A stretch of 64,000 nucleotides of DNA from Candidatus Phelpsiimicrobium noxiivivens. Lineage in GTDB: Bacteria > Omnitrophota > Gorgyraeia > Velamenicoccales > Velamenicoccaceae. Of the stretch, positions 7,434-15,214 are shown one piece after another. The stretch spans positions 1-64,000 of the forward strand of contig MNVR01000035.1 of the NCBI GenBank assembly GCA_001873995.1. Direction: 5' to 3'. The translations under genes were made by a program, and so were the position numbers. The notes beneath the pieces are model-generated. The model saw only the letters and a program-made list of their open reading frames with translations, made no database searches and was not told where the DNA came from. Position 1 is the stretch's first letter. Every line of letters begins with the position of its first letter.

Positions 7434-8363
7434 CTATCTCCTAAGTATTAAAAACTTATCCACTGCTATGCCGGCGCACAAAAGAGATCCTATTATTGAA
7501 TGCAGGCTTATCGTAGCCGCGTTCACAGGCAACAGCTCATAAATCTTTTCATAATTATACCCCGAAGCCATGAATGCCTTGAATGCCACAGGCAAAGTAA
7601 GGAGCGAAAAAAGGCATAAATAAGGCAAAAATTTAACCACTACCAACGCTATGATAATAACATACAGCGCGACAAGCAGCGCCTGATAAAGGATAACCGC
7701 GTTCTTCTTTCCTAAAAATACTACTAACGTCCGTTTTCCAACGGCTTTATCTCCGTCATGATCTGGAAATTCGTTAATAAAAAGAACTAACGCTATTAAA
7801 ATTCCAACCGGTATAGAAACAAGAAATACCTTAAAAGACAACTGTCGCGCGCCTACAAAATACGCGCCCATGGCCATTATAGGCCCGAAACCTAAGCCCG
7901 TAGAGACCTCGCCAAAACATTTATAACCGATCTTAAACGGCCTGGCACTATAAAAAAAAGCGAGAAAAATACCTATAGCCCCTAACACGAGAATAACATT
8001 TTTTCCGCTTACATAATTCAGATAAAAGCCTATTATAGCGCCCAAAATAAAAAAGGTCAAAGAAACGCACAGAATTTTTTTGGGGCTGATAAGGCCATCC
8101 TGGATCACCCGGCTGCCTCCGCTAAATGGAGTCGGCGTAAGATTCGCCTCATCGCAGCCCATCAGATGATCAAAAAAATCATTCGCCAAATTAGTACCGA
8201 TATGGATAAATATAGCCCCGCTAAGCGCTAGCAAAAACAACTGCCATACAAAAGTTGACGTATCATGCCATGCTAATAAATAACCCATAAGAACGGGGAT
8301 TATCGTAGCCGTAAGAAAAGGCGCTCGTACCGCTTTTAACCAAACCTTGATGCCCATATTCAT
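7434..8363 (-). CDS. menA: 1,4-dihydroxy-2-naphthoate polyprenyltransferase (UbiA family)
   Basis: 309 residues, integral membrane, with about eight to nine hydrophobic segments. Two aspartate-rich UbiA motifs are present: NDFFDHLMGCD (~62-72) and NEFPDHDGDKAVGKRT (~195-210), which coordinate Mg and the prenyl diphosphate. MenA transfers a polyprenyl chain to dihydroxynaphthoate in menaquinone synthesis. The gene lies between flxA (7-bp gap) and a polyprenyl synthase. No other men or mqn gene is in the window. UbiA-family paralogues differ in aromatic acceptor, so the naphthoquinone assignment rests on motif style and context. Confidence 0.82.
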   Translation of the reverse strand: MNMGIKVWLKAVRAPFLTATIIPVLMGYLLAWHDTSTFVWQLFLLALSGAIFIHIGTNLANDFFDHLMGCDEANLTPTPFSGGSRVIQDGLISPKKILCVSLTFFILGAIIGFYLNYVSGKNVILVLGAIGIFLAFFYSARPFKIGYKCFGEVSTGLGFGPIMAMGAYFVGARQLSFKVFLVSIPVGILIALVLFINEFPDHDGDKAVGKRTLVVFLGKKNAVILYQALLVALYVIIIALVVVKFLPYLCLFSLLTLPVAFKAFMASGYNYEKIYELLPVNAATISLHSIIGSLLCAGIAVDKFLILRR

Positions 8364-8370
8364 ATTTTAT

Positions 8371-9177
8371 CTAACTGACGTAATTTTTAACTTGGGCGTA
8401 ACTAAACACCGGCCCATCTTTGCAGATATAAAGAGGCCCGATATTGCACCTTCCGCACTTACCCATGCCGCATTTCATCTTCATTTCTAATGTGGTCATT
8501 ATTGCCTCGGGGCAAAATCCCAGTTTTAGAAGGACGGGCATCGTGTATTTGATCATTATCGGAGGCCCGCAGACTATCGCTACGCTATCCTGACAAACCG
8601 GTTTTATTTGCTCTAAGATCCTCGGCACAACGCCTACCATACACGACCAATTATCCTCCTGGCAATCCACAGTTAAATAAAGGCGCGTATCTTTCGCCTT
8701 TTCCCAGATAGGATATTCGTCCTTATAGACCAGGTCATTTGAACTCCGCGCGCCATTGACAATAGTAATGCTCTTAAAATCTTCTCTGCGGTCAAGGCAA
8801 TAATTGATCAATGACCTCAAAGGCGCCAGGCCAATACCTCCGGCAACAAATAAAATATTTTTGTTCTTTAAATTTTCCACAGGAAAACCATTGCCGTAAG
8901 GGCCTCTTATCCCAACTGTATCGCCGATATTTAATTCATGCAGGGCCTGAGTGACTTTTCCTGTCATTTTTACGCTGCACTCTATACCTGGCCCGCGAGT
9001 CGGAGAATTTGATATACAAAACGGCGCCTCGCCCTCTCCAAAAACTGAAAATTCAACGAATTGGCCAGGCTTATAAACAAGGGATAATTTCAATTTAAAT
9101 GTTTTTATATCCGGCGTCTCTTGTTTGATATCCGTAATTTCAGCTAACCGCGGCAAATAAATATTTTTGGTTTCCAC
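8371..9177 (-). CDS. flxA: FlxA-like NAD(P)H:flavin oxidoreductase subunit
   Basis: 268 residues of the ferredoxin-reductase fold. The FAD site is PGQF...PFCISNSP (~37-59), the NAD(P) site is VAGGIGLAPLRS (~111-122) and CGPP occurs near 203. The C-terminus has Cys236, 241, 244 and 252 (CGMGKCGRC...C), the [2Fe-2S] pattern of AsrB, HydG and PyrK relatives. Alone it would be called sulfite reductase subunit B or sulfhydrogenase gamma, but there is no AsrC or hydrogenase next to it. Its position beside FlxB-, FrhB- and MvhD-like genes and HdrABC matches FlxABCD-HdrABC, where this subunit takes electrons from NAD(P)H. Confidence 0.82.
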   Translation of the reverse strand: METKNIYLPRLAEITDIKQETPDIKTFKLKLSLVYKPGQFVEFSVFGEGEAPFCISNSPTRGPGIECSVKMTGKVTQALHELNIGDTVGIRGPYGNGFPVENLKNKNILFVAGGIGLAPLRSLINYCLDRREDFKSITIVNGARSSNDLVYKDEYPIWEKAKDTRLYLTVDCQEDNWSCMVGVVPRILEQIKPVCQDSVAIVCGPPIMIKYTMPVLLKLGFCPEAIMTTLEMKMKCGMGKCGRCNIGPLYICKDGPVFSYAQVKNYVS

Positions 9178-9179
9178 GC

Positions 9180-10181
9180 TTATTTTCCCGCGCCTGATGG
9201 CGCATTAGACACTATTTCAGAAATATCCATCTTCACAGGGCAATGCCTGATACATCTGCCGCAGCCAACACAAAGGTTCTCGCCAAATATTTTTTTAAAA
9301 TAATCAAATTTATGGAATACTCTTTGGCGATAACGCTCTTTTTTCGTAGGCCTTGGGTTCCAGCCTGACGCCTCAAGCGTAAAATTACTAAAGGCGCATC
9401 CATCGTTACAGCGGTACATCTTTCTTCCTTCATCAACCAGCTCAAAACAATGGCAGGTCGGACAAAGATAGGTGCAAACGCCGCAGCTCAAACAAGGAAA
9501 AGAAACTTTATCCCAATAATCGCTTTCGAAGATCGGCGAAAGATCTCCGGGCACTTTAAAATTTTTCCCGATCAATTCGCTTCTTTTTTGTTTATAAGCG
9601 CTCAACGTTTTATTCTGATGCTCATCGGGCTCCTTACCCAAAGAACTAAAGGCCTCTTTTCCTTTATCCGAGTATATCTCCACGATGAAGCCATCTTCTA
9701 CCGCGAAAAGCAAAACATCCATGCCCCTTGACCCTGTAGGTGAACCGTCCATCGAAGTACAAAAGCAACTCTTGTCCGGCTTAGCGCATGCCAGGCCCAC
9801 AATAACCGACTTCTCGCGGTTATTAATATAAGACCTATCTTTGTACTCAGAGTCAAAAACCTTATCCAATAAAATTAAACCCTTTGCTTCGCAGGGCCTC
9901 AGGCCAATAATTATCCTTCTTTTATCCGGCAAAGGCGCGTCTTGTACCGTAGCCTTTCCATCCAGGAACCCGCTATGAAACAGGCATTCTGAAGACTCTA
10001 AGAAAAATTTCTTTGCCGGCTCTATGGCGAAGAGCTCTCCGAGATACAGATCTTCTATACTCTCCAGCGGCTCATAAAATATGCCTTTATTAGCTATTTG
10101 CTTGGGCCCAATAATTTCAAAATCTTTCAGAAAGGAATTAAGCAATTTATATAGATCTTCTTTTTTAATGAACTTCGTCAT
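9180..10181 (-). CDS. flxB: FlxB-like iron-sulfur subunit (AsrA/HydB family)
   Basis: 333 residues from the ATG at 10181 (MTKFIKKEDL). A longer frame from 10256 would overlap flxC by 44 bp and adds no conserved sequence. The N-terminal part resembles AsrA/HydB (LRPCEAKGL motif near residue 98). The C-terminal half carries two ferredoxin-like clusters, CLSCGVCTYLCPTCHC and CVGCGRCIRHCP. It should relay electrons between the flavin subunit FlxA and the Hdr core. The gene ends 2 bp before flxA. Confidence 0.82.
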   Translation of the reverse strand: MTKFIKKEDLYKLLNSFLKDFEIIGPKQIANKGIFYEPLESIEDLYLGELFAIEPAKKFFLESSECLFHSGFLDGKATVQDAPLPDKRRIIIGLRPCEAKGLILLDKVFDSEYKDRSYINNREKSVIVGLACAKPDKSCFCTSMDGSPTGSRGMDVLLFAVEDGFIVEIYSDKGKEAFSSLGKEPDEHQNKTLSAYKQKRSELIGKNFKVPGDLSPIFESDYWDKVSFPCLSCGVCTYLCPTCHCFELVDEGRKMYRCNDGCAFSNFTLEASGWNPRPTKKERYRQRVFHKFDYFKKIFGENLCVGCGRCIRHCPVKMDISEIVSNAPSGAGK

Positions 10182-10212
10182 ATTCTTTTTTAAAAGAGTA
10201 TCAGTTTTAACT

Positions 10213-11100
10213 CTATTTAATAAAATCCTCAGGGTCATTTTTATCAAAGCAGGCAAGGAACGGTTTCGCGTCTGTCTTCATGCCGGCTTCATAACCAAAC
10301 AACTCTTTAATATCTTTTTCGATCTTCCTGTTTATATCCCTCAGAGGTATGCCTACGGGGCATGCCCTTTCGCATTCACCGCAGTCAATGCACCTTCCTG
10401 CCAAATGCATGGCCCGCGCCACATTCCAGGAAAAATTCCCTTCTATGCCGCCAGCCTTAGAGAACCAGACAGGCATGAATTGATCAGCCACGCACCTCGG
10501 GCAATAGCACATCGGGCACACCTGCCTACAGGCGTAACAGCGAATGCATCTTTTAAATTCATCTTTCCAGGACTTTGACTTCTCGGACAATGACTTTGCC
10601 TCCAACTTGCGCACTGGCTCATATTTATCCTTATCCGCGTCTTCACTGACCTTCGCCTTTTCTCTTTTTTCTTTTATCAGACAGTCATAGGCCAGAGGCA
10701 CGCAAGAAGCGCAACTCTTACATTTATCCGCGGAGCTTATATCACTGCCATCCCTACCGGAAACCCGCGCCCTTTTCTCATCAACAACCCCGCAACATTC
10801 CATGCCAATGATAAAAACATCGTCCCTGTTTAACTGGTTCTCCGAAATTAAAACAATCATAGCTCTCACATCACAGGCCTTAGCCACTATACCTAACTTC
10901 TTAGCGCGAAAATCCTTCAGATAACCGCAGAGATTGTAAACACAGGCAGCATCCCATATCAAACGGCCAGCTTCCTCTTCACTGCGAATAACGCAAGGTA
11001 TAGCGGATAGGCCATCAGACGCCCGTTGATAGCCGATTACCGCTTCAACCTGTTTAGTCTTTAATAATTCCCTTGCCTTATTTCTTAATTCTTCGATCAT
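10213..11100 (-). CDS. FlxC-like iron-sulfur protein (FrhB/ferredoxin-like)
   Basis: 295 residues. The N-terminal ~150 residues resemble the FrhB/FdhB-type fold (KACDVRAMIVLISENQ, MECCG) with a Cys cluster CKSCASC near residue 128. The C-terminal part contains CIRCYACRQVCPMCYCPRC and CIDCGECERACP, giving at least two [4Fe-4S] clusters. In Flx operons the middle subunits bear only Fe-S clusters, which fits, but this protein is longer than a small ferredoxin, so the FlxC name is by position. Start and stop overlap flxD by 4 bp (ATGA). Confidence 0.7.
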   Translation of the reverse strand: MIEELRNKARELLKTKQVEAVIGYQRASDGLSAIPCVIRSEEEAGRLIWDAACVYNLCGYLKDFRAKKLGIVAKACDVRAMIVLISENQLNRDDVFIIGMECCGVVDEKRARVSGRDGSDISSADKCKSCASCVPLAYDCLIKEKREKAKVSEDADKDKYEPVRKLEAKSLSEKSKSWKDEFKRCIRCYACRQVCPMCYCPRCVADQFMPVWFSKAGGIEGNFSWNVARAMHLAGRCIDCGECERACPVGIPLRDINRKIEKDIKELFGYEAGMKTDAKPFLACFDKNDPEDFIK

Positions 11101-11546
11101 GATTTTGCCAAGATAGGCCCTGCTTTTTTAATCTCTTCCACAAGCTCTTTGACCACTTTTACCCATTTATCACCTTCAGATGCGGAAACCCATGCCATCT
11201 GGAACCTCCTGGGGTCTATGCCCAAAAATTCAAACAACTTTTTTAAAATGGCAAAACGCCTGCGCGCGTAATAATTACCTTCGGAATAGTGGCAATCTCC
11301 AGTATGACAGCCCGCGATCAATACCCCGTCTGCGCCGTCCATAAGGCACTTTAATACAAAAAGAGGGTTCACCCTGCCAGAGCATGGAAGACGAATGATC
11401 CTGATATTGGGAGGATATTCCCTGCGGGATGTCCCAGCCAGATCGGCGCCGGCATAACTACACCAGTTGCACAAGAAAGCCGCGATCTTGGGTTCCCAAC
11501 TTTCTGCTCTTGAGTTCTTAAGTTCTTGAGTTCTTGGATTTATCAT
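11097..11546 (-). CDS. flxD: FlxD/MvhD-like delta subunit
   Basis: 149 residues of the MvhD family, with cysteines in FLCNWCSYAGAD, LPCSGRV and AGCHTGDCHY. In MvhD these hold a [2Fe-2S] cluster that docks the electron-donating module onto HdrA. The ATG overlaps the hdrA stop by 4 bp. The first ~15 codons (NPRTQELKNSRAES) are encoded by an imperfect octamer tandem repeat (11506-11537) and are not conserved in kind. The family core begins near residue 20. No alternative start lies between the repeat and the core. Confidence 0.85.
   Translation of the reverse strand: MINPRTQELKNSRAESWEPKIAAFLCNWCSYAGADLAGTSRREYPPNIRIIRLPCSGRVNPLFVLKCLMDGADGVLIAGCHTGDCHYSEGNYYARRRFAILKKLFEFLGIDPRRFQMAWVSASEGDKWVKVVKELVEEIKKAGPILAKS
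11506..11537 (-). repeat. four imperfect 8-bp tandem repeats inside the 5' end of flxD
   Basis: On the plus strand GCTCTTGA, GTTCTTAA, GTTCTTGA and GTTCTTGG follow each other without gap. They lie after the flxD start codon and before its conserved domain. Since 8 is not a multiple of 3, gain or loss of a unit would shift the frame. Confidence 0.7.
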
Positions 11547-13531
11547 AACGCTTCTATCTCTTCCATGATCTGCCGATTAGAAAATCCTTCTATGTCTATC
11601 GCTGACATACGGCATACAACCGTACAATTACCGCATCCCGTGCATACACCTTCAACGACTTCCGCCACATCTCTCTTACATTTAAGCGCCCTGTCTTCAA
11701 TTTCTTTCATATCTATGGCATTAAACGGGCATGCTACAACACAGGCCCTGCAGCCCGAGCAAAGGTTCCTGTCCACCTTGGCTATTAACGGCTCTTTTTC
11801 TAATTTATCCTGGAGCAAAAGGCCAAGAGCCTTAACGGACGCTGCTGACGCCGTAGCCACCGAATCCGGAATATCTTTAGGCGATTGACACGCCCCGGTT
11901 AAAAAGATACCGCTCGTTACGGTTTCCACGGGAGCGAGTTTTGGATGCGCTTCTGTGAACAATCTGTTCTGGTCATAGGGAATATGAAGCATCTGCGCGA
12001 GCTTCACGGTCTCGGGCCGCGCTATCAAGCCTGTTGCCAAAACTACCAGGTCCGCCTTTATCTCAATCTGCGCGCCGCTTAACGTATCCGCGCCGCGCAC
12101 GATGATCTTGCCTCCTTTTTCAAATATCCTTGAAACCCTGCCCCTTAGATAAATAGCGCCATATTCATCCTGCACCTTTTTCACAAACTCCTCATAATTT
12201 TTCCCGGCTGCCCTGATATCAATGTAAAAGACATAGGCTTGGGCGTCTTTATTATGCTCTTTTAACAAAAGAGCGTGTTTTGCCGTATACATACAACAGA
12301 TCCTTGAACAGTAAGGCACTCCTTTTTGCTCGTCGCGCGAACCTACGCACTGGATAAAAACAACATCCCGCGCCTCTTTGCCGTCAGAAGGCCTGATGAT
12401 CTTACCTCCTGTAGGGCCTGAAGAACTGGCCATCCTTTCAAAATGAAGCCCTGTGACTACATCTTTGTATTTTCCATAACCATACTCGCCGTATACGGAA
12501 TGGTCAAACTGAGTAAAACCTGTAGCTACGATAATAGCCCCGAATTTCTCTTCAATGATCTCATCCTGCATGTCATAATCAATAGCCCCAAAATTACATA
12601 TCTTTTTACAAAGGCCGCACGCTTTTTTAGTTCCGCCTGAGGCGTTTTTAGCGGAAAACCAGAGGCAATTCTGCCTGTCAATAACAGGGACATTAGGAAC
12701 GGCTTGTGGAAAAGGCACATAGATCGCTTTCCGCAGGCCCAAATTCATATCAAATTTAGCGCTTACTTTAACGGGGCACTTAGCGTAGCAGGCGCCGCAT
12801 CCAGTACATTTATTTATATCTACAGAACGAGCTCTTTTCCTGATCTTGACCTTGAAATCTCCCACATGGCCGCTAACCTCTTCTATCTCGGAGCAAGTAT
12901 AAATAGTGACATATTGACTTTGCGAAACAGTGACCATCTTTGGCGTCAGTATACAAGCCGCGCAATCCAATGTAGGAAATGTCTTATCAAACCTGGCCAT
13001 GCGGCCTCCTATGGACGACTCTCTTTCCACGATCGTCACGGGATATTTCGCAAAAGCAATATCAATGGCCGACTGGATACCCGAAATACCTCCGCCAATG
13101 ATCAAAACCCTTTTTTCTATCGGAACATAAGTCTTTACTAGCGGCTTGTCACGCGAGACTTTAGCAACAGCGAGCCGCACAATATCAATAGCCTTAAGGG
13201 TAGCCTCTTTCTTATCCCTATGCACCCAGGAACAATGTTCGCGGATATTCGCTATTTCCACCAGATAAGGATTTATTCCAGCTTCCTCCGCGCACTTTCT
13301 GAATGTCTTTTCATGAAGGCTGGGGCTGCATGAACAGACCACGATCCTGTCCAATCCCTTTTCTTTGATCGCTTTCTTTATTAATTCCTGGCCAGGATTA
13401 GAACACATATACAAATAAGTAGTGGAAAAATGGACTTTCGCGAGTTTGGATGTAACCTGGGCTACTTTTTCCACATCCACTGTGGCAGAAATATTTGTTC
13501 CGCAATGACAGATAAAAACACCGATCTTCAT
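11543..13531 (-). CDS. hdrA: heterodisulfide reductase subunit A-like flavoprotein
   Basis: 662 residues, the full bacterial/archaeal HdrA length. Features in order: an N-terminal Cys-rich domain (CHCGTN); FAD-binding GGGISGIQSAID around residue 146; an internal cysteine pair in LDCAACILTP; a ferredoxin cluster CTGCGACYAKCP; a second Cys group CGLCKKIC; and two C-terminal ferredoxin clusters, CSGCRACVVACP and CTGCGNCTVVC. HdrA is the flavin-based electron-bifurcating core, passing electrons to HdrBC and to ferredoxin. No in-frame stop suggests selenocysteine. It starts 2 bp after hdrB and overlaps flxD by 4 bp. Confidence 0.92.
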   Translation of the reverse strand: MKIGVFICHCGTNISATVDVEKVAQVTSKLAKVHFSTTYLYMCSNPGQELIKKAIKEKGLDRIVVCSCSPSLHEKTFRKCAEEAGINPYLVEIANIREHCSWVHRDKKEATLKAIDIVRLAVAKVSRDKPLVKTYVPIEKRVLIIGGGISGIQSAIDIAFAKYPVTIVERESSIGGRMARFDKTFPTLDCAACILTPKMVTVSQSQYVTIYTCSEIEEVSGHVGDFKVKIRKRARSVDINKCTGCGACYAKCPVKVSAKFDMNLGLRKAIYVPFPQAVPNVPVIDRQNCLWFSAKNASGGTKKACGLCKKICNFGAIDYDMQDEIIEEKFGAIIVATGFTQFDHSVYGEYGYGKYKDVVTGLHFERMASSSGPTGGKIIRPSDGKEARDVVFIQCVGSRDEQKGVPYCSRICCMYTAKHALLLKEHNKDAQAYVFYIDIRAAGKNYEEFVKKVQDEYGAIYLRGRVSRIFEKGGKIIVRGADTLSGAQIEIKADLVVLATGLIARPETVKLAQMLHIPYDQNRLFTEAHPKLAPVETVTSGIFLTGACQSPKDIPDSVATASAASVKALGLLLQDKLEKEPLIAKVDRNLCSGCRACVVACPFNAIDMKEIEDRALKCKRDVAEVVEGVCTGCGNCTVVCRMSAIDIEGFSNRQIMEEIEAL

Positions 13532-13533
13532 AA

Positions 13534-14418
13534 TTATGCCTTAGAAAATATAATTTCTTTTTCTTTTAATAATGGGCGCGGATCGACCATATGCTTCTCA
13601 AACCCTAATTTTTTCATTTCTACGCCAAGCGCCAAAGCAACCAACTGTGTAAAATAAATGATGGGCATATTGAAATTTTTCTTATATTTCTTGTTAACCA
13701 TCGCTTGCCTAATGTCTAAATTTGACTGGCACATCGGGCATGCCACAACTATAGCCTGAGCGCCTTCATCATACGCCATCTGCAGTATATCTCCCGACAG
13801 CTTAAGCACGACATCAGTTTTAGTCAAAGAAAAACTGGCACCGCAACATTCGGTCTTATAGGGCCATTTAACAGCTTCAGCGCCAAGAACCTCCATAAGA
13901 TCATCTATCATGCGCGGTTCTTCTTCATCATCAAGCCCGGTAACGTCTTTAAGCCGGTTCAAAAGACAGCCATAGTAAGACGCGACTTTTAACCCTTTCA
14001 ATCTTTTGATCACGCGGGTTTCCAGATTTTTTGATCCAAATACATTAACGAGCACATCCAGAAAGTGCCTTACCTCAACTTCGCCTCTATAGGGCTCACC
14101 CAATATTTTTTCGATCTTCAGCTGTTCTTCTCCGCGCTGCTTCATGAACTTATTCGCTGTTTTGAGGCGGTTAAAACAAGCGGCGCAGCAAGTTACCACT
14201 TCGCAAGCCTCCATCTTCTTTGCCAACAGGAGATTCTTGACGGGAAGCGCTATAGACAAAAGCTGCATCGTAATATGGGCGGGCGTCGCTCCGCAGCATA
14301 TCCAATCGGGAATTTCAGCCAGTTCTATGCCAAGAGCGAGAGCTACTTCTTTCGCGGAACGATCATACTCTCTGGCGGTAGAATGCAGAGAACAACCTGG
14401 AAAATAAGCGTATTTCAT
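13534..14418 (-). CDS. hdrB: heterodisulfide reductase subunit B (CCG domains)
   Basis: 294 residues with two CCG domains: PGCSLHS...WICCGATPAH...CCAAC in the N-terminal half and YGCLLNR...TECCGASFS...CPMC in the C-terminal half. In methanogen HdrB these cysteines hold two noncubane [4Fe-4S] clusters that cleave the CoM-S-S-CoB disulfide. Bacteria lack those thiols, so the physiological disulfide is unknown. The gene ends 2 bp before hdrA and begins 25 bp after hdrC. Confidence 0.92.
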   Translation of the reverse strand: MKYAYFPGCSLHSTAREYDRSAKEVALALGIELAEIPDWICCGATPAHITMQLLSIALPVKNLLLAKKMEACEVVTCCAACFNRLKTANKFMKQRGEEQLKIEKILGEPYRGEVEVRHFLDVLVNVFGSKNLETRVIKRLKGLKVASYYGCLLNRLKDVTGLDDEEEPRMIDDLMEVLGAEAVKWPYKTECCGASFSLTKTDVVLKLSGDILQMAYDEGAQAIVVACPMCQSNLDIRQAMVNKKYKKNFNMPIIYFTQLVALALGVEMKKLGFEKHMVDPRPLLKEKEIIFSKA

Positions 14419-14443
14419 CGCTGTCCTATCCGAGGCCTAAAGA

Positions 14444-15091
14444 TCATTTCAGTTTTTCTATCTTACCGATAAATTTTTTTGATAAATTTAAAAAAATAAG
14501 TTTAGGGTATAGCAACCTGCCCCTTTGCGCCTTTTCCAAACCGCCTGATCTTCTGAAAATATCTTTAAGCGCCTTCGCGTTTTTATTTCTCCACGGAAAT
14601 ATCCCTATTTTTTGTTTTAAGAACATCTTGGGCGCTACAGTAAAGTCTTTAAAAAATTCTCCGCTCAAAAGATTGAACATTCCGATAAGGCCAACCTCAT
14701 AAAGCCTGCCGAATAATTCAATGTTCCTTAAAAATATCTTATTGAATAGCGGGATCTCAGTATCTCCGCTGGGTATGATCCGCGTCCGATAAGCGTGCCT
14801 TCTTAAAAAATCCATGATCTCAGCAACGTTGATCTCGCGAGGGCATCTGGCTGTGCAGGTAAAGCACGAAGCGCAAAGCCAGATCGTCTTGCTCGATAGG
14901 ACCTCTTTTTCCATGCCAAGCTGGATCATTCTTATGATCTGATTGGGGAGGTAGTCCATTTGAAAAGCCATAGGGCAGCCTGCTGAACATTTGCCGCATT
15001 GATAACAACGCGCGACTTTTTCCCCACAGCCCTTCTCAAGAATTTTCTGGAATGGCGCCTTGATCGTCTCTTGCGAAATAAACCATTTCAT
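14444..15091 (-). CDS. hdrC: heterodisulfide reductase subunit C
   Basis: 215 residues. Two [4Fe-4S] motifs, CYQCGKCSAGCP (~residues 30-41) and CASCFTCTARCP, form the electron wire between HdrA and HdrB. The C-terminal ~100 residues are basic and hydrophobic (LLSGEFFKDF, MFLKQKIGIFPWRNK) and could contact the membrane, but no clear TM helix is visible. It is the first gene of the Flx-Hdr-MenA operon, with its own promoter at 15141-15168. Confidence 0.9.
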   Translation of the reverse strand: MKWFISQETIKAPFQKILEKGCGEKVARCYQCGKCSAGCPMAFQMDYLPNQIIRMIQLGMEKEVLSSKTIWLCASCFTCTARCPREINVAEIMDFLRRHAYRTRIIPSGDTEIPLFNKIFLRNIELFGRLYEVGLIGMFNLLSGEFFKDFTVAPKMFLKQKIGIFPWRNKNAKALKDIFRRSGGLEKAQRGRLLYPKLIFLNLSKKFIGKIEKLK

Positions 15092-15140
15092 ACTCAGCTA
15101 AGATCCTCATTTTATGCCGCTTAAGCCTTTAAACCTGCCT

Positions 15141-15168
15141 ATTATATAATTTTAATCGTGATTGTAAA
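15141..15168 (-). promoter_or_regulatory. promoter of the hdr-flx-menA operon
   Basis: On the minus strand TTTACA (15168-15163), 16-bp spacer, TATAAT (15146-15141). The -10 is a perfect consensus. Transcription would start ~43 nt before the hdrC ATG. The gap to the upstream gene is 123 bp, so the Flx-Hdr operon is separable from it. Confidence 0.6.
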
Positions 15169-15214
15169 AGAGAAATTTCAGTCCACCCGGCCGCGGGCAA
15201 CCTGCGGATATTTA

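Noticed and set aside
8371-10181. Anaerobic sulfite reductase subunits A and B, or sulfhydrogenase beta/gamma
   Set aside because: No AsrC, siroheme protein or hydrogenase subunits nearby; HdrABC and MvhD-like neighbours fit Flx.
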